Source: Bifidobacterium bohemicum DSM 22767 (GTDB taxonomy: Bacteria > Actinomycetota > Actinomycetes > Actinomycetales > Bifidobacteriaceae). Taken from it: a stretch of 64,000 nucleotides of DNA. Each line of letters begins with the position of its first letter. Position 1 is the stretch's first letter. Positions 63,401 through 64,000 of the stretch are shown piece by piece. Both the position numbers and the translations under genes were made by a program. The stretch covers positions 372,001 through 436,000 of the forward strand of contig NZ_JGYP01000002.1 of the NCBI RefSeq assembly GCF_000741525.1, given 5' to 3'. The notes below the pieces were generated by a model. That model ran no database searches. It was given only the letters and a program-made list of their open reading frames with translations, and was not told where the DNA came from.

Positions 63401-64000
63401 GCCGCGCGTGGCCTTCTTGTCGGTCAGACGACGGTAGGCGAAGGCGCGCTTGTACTTGTAATCGTAGAGGTTCGGGCGGTCGCTGCGCTGTTTGTTGGCG
63501 TCGCCGCCGCGCTCGCAACGGTTGCCCGTGACGTAACGCGAGCCATCCTGGAAAGTGGTGATCGTAAGCTTGCAACGATTCTGGCACAGCTTGCATACAT
63601 CGCGTTTGGAGGTCATCGATAGGTTGTCGAGGCCGTCGAGGCCGACCAGACTGGAAACGGTGTGGTCCGCGGCCGGGTCGTTGTCATATTCGTCAACATA
63701 ATGCATTCGTGCGGTCAAAGCCGCACCATACGCGCCCATCAGACCGGCGATGTTCGGCCGGGTCACCTCGCGCTTGGTCAGCAGCTCGAAGGCACGCAAC
63801 ACGGCGTCATTGAGGAAGGTGCCGCCCTGCACCTCGATGGTGTCGCCAAGCTGGCCTGTGTCACGCAATTTGATGACCTTATACAGAGCATTACGCACCA
63901 CCGAATAGCACAGGCCCGCCGCGATGTTCTCGATGCTGGCGCCTTCCTTCTGCGCCTGCTTGACCGACGAGTTCATAAAGACGGTGCACCGTGAACCAAG
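60443..64000 (-). CDS. Acyl-CoA dehydratase activase / DUF2229 large protein, 5' end outside the window
   Basis: At least 1185 residues; the frame is still open at 64000, where [20 protein letters not shown] continues from outside. The visible N-terminal part is the end of a BcrAD/BadFG-type ATPase ([11 protein letters not shown]). Next comes [19 protein letters not shown] and GNRCERGG, a CxxC...C set likely binding Fe-S, then DUF2229-type sequence ([20 protein letters not shown]), and an HgdB-like region ([16 protein letters not shown]). An inserted Ala/Glu/Gln coiled coil (about residues 545-640, followed by a low-complexity linker) separates it from a C-terminal second HgdB-like domain. 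Such proteins activate 2-hydroxyacyl-CoA dehydratases; the bifidobacterial role is unknown. Confidence 0.82.
   Translation of the reverse strand, partial: [1185 protein letters not shown]

Overview
The window looks like a chromosome segment of a high-GC actinobacterium, most likely a Bifidobacterium. The evidence is the dense GC-rich housekeeping genes (lysS, gpmA, thyA/dfrA, phoU), the bifidobacterial DUF4037/DUF4125 pair, and a cellodextrin locus whose gene content matches cldEFGC/cldR. About 1-9.7 kb is accessory DNA; the rest is ordinary chromosome.

1-5.7 kb, minus strand, clearly AT-rich: a peptide natural-product (RiPP/bacteriocin-like) cluster read right to left. It has a tiny precursor gene with a strong ribosome binding site, an ABC ATPase, an FtsX-like permease, a protein whose middle resembles the BtrH_N fold, a radical SAM/SPASM maturase and a membrane HExxH peptidase that runs toward the left edge. 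Genes are overlapping or tightly spaced. Several reading frames break exactly at homopolymer runs, so the cluster is decayed, phase-variable or carries sequencing indels. 5.7-7.0 kb: an IS256-family element. 7.0-7.9 kb: gene remnants. 7.9-9.7 kb: an XRE-ImmA/IrrE protease gene overlapping a frameshifted DUF4411 (PIN-like) gene, a toxin-antitoxin-like pair.

9.7-14.4 kb: a beta-glucoside locus (TetR regulator, MFS sugar transporter, GH3 beta-glucosidase). Near-identical palindromes sit in front of both the transporter and the glucosidase. 14.7-18.4 kb: stress peptide, phosphatase, dfrA, thyA (frameshifted near its C-terminus), OsmC. 18.6-23.1 kb: tandem UspA, two secreted peptidoglycan hydrolases (NlpC/P60 and CHAP), a small membrane protein, phoU. 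23.5-29 kb: gpmA, a MenA-type prenyltransferase, lysS, tRNA-Pro(CGG), MFS exporter. 29.2-32.2 kb: DUF4037 and DUF4125 proteins. 32.4-37.7 kb: an envelope-stress-like module of PspC membrane protein, PspC-histidine kinase and NarL-type response regulator. 37.8-52.9 kb: P-type cation ATPase, MacB-like ATPase and coiled-coil permease, a DsbA-like membrane-anchored protein, a frameshifted ribbon-helix-helix protein, a heterodimeric ABC exporter, a glutamate-cysteine ligase. 53-58.6 kb: cellodextrin LacI regulator, ABC importer and GH1 beta-glucosidase, with two copies of a palindromic operator. 58.9-64 kb: an old-yellow-enzyme reductase and a very large acyl-CoA dehydratase activase-type protein cut by the right edge.

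The most unusual part is the AT-rich radical-SAM peptide cluster at the left end. A recurring theme is single-base indels in otherwise intact genes, in both the island and core genes, which must be checked against reads before calling pseudogenes.
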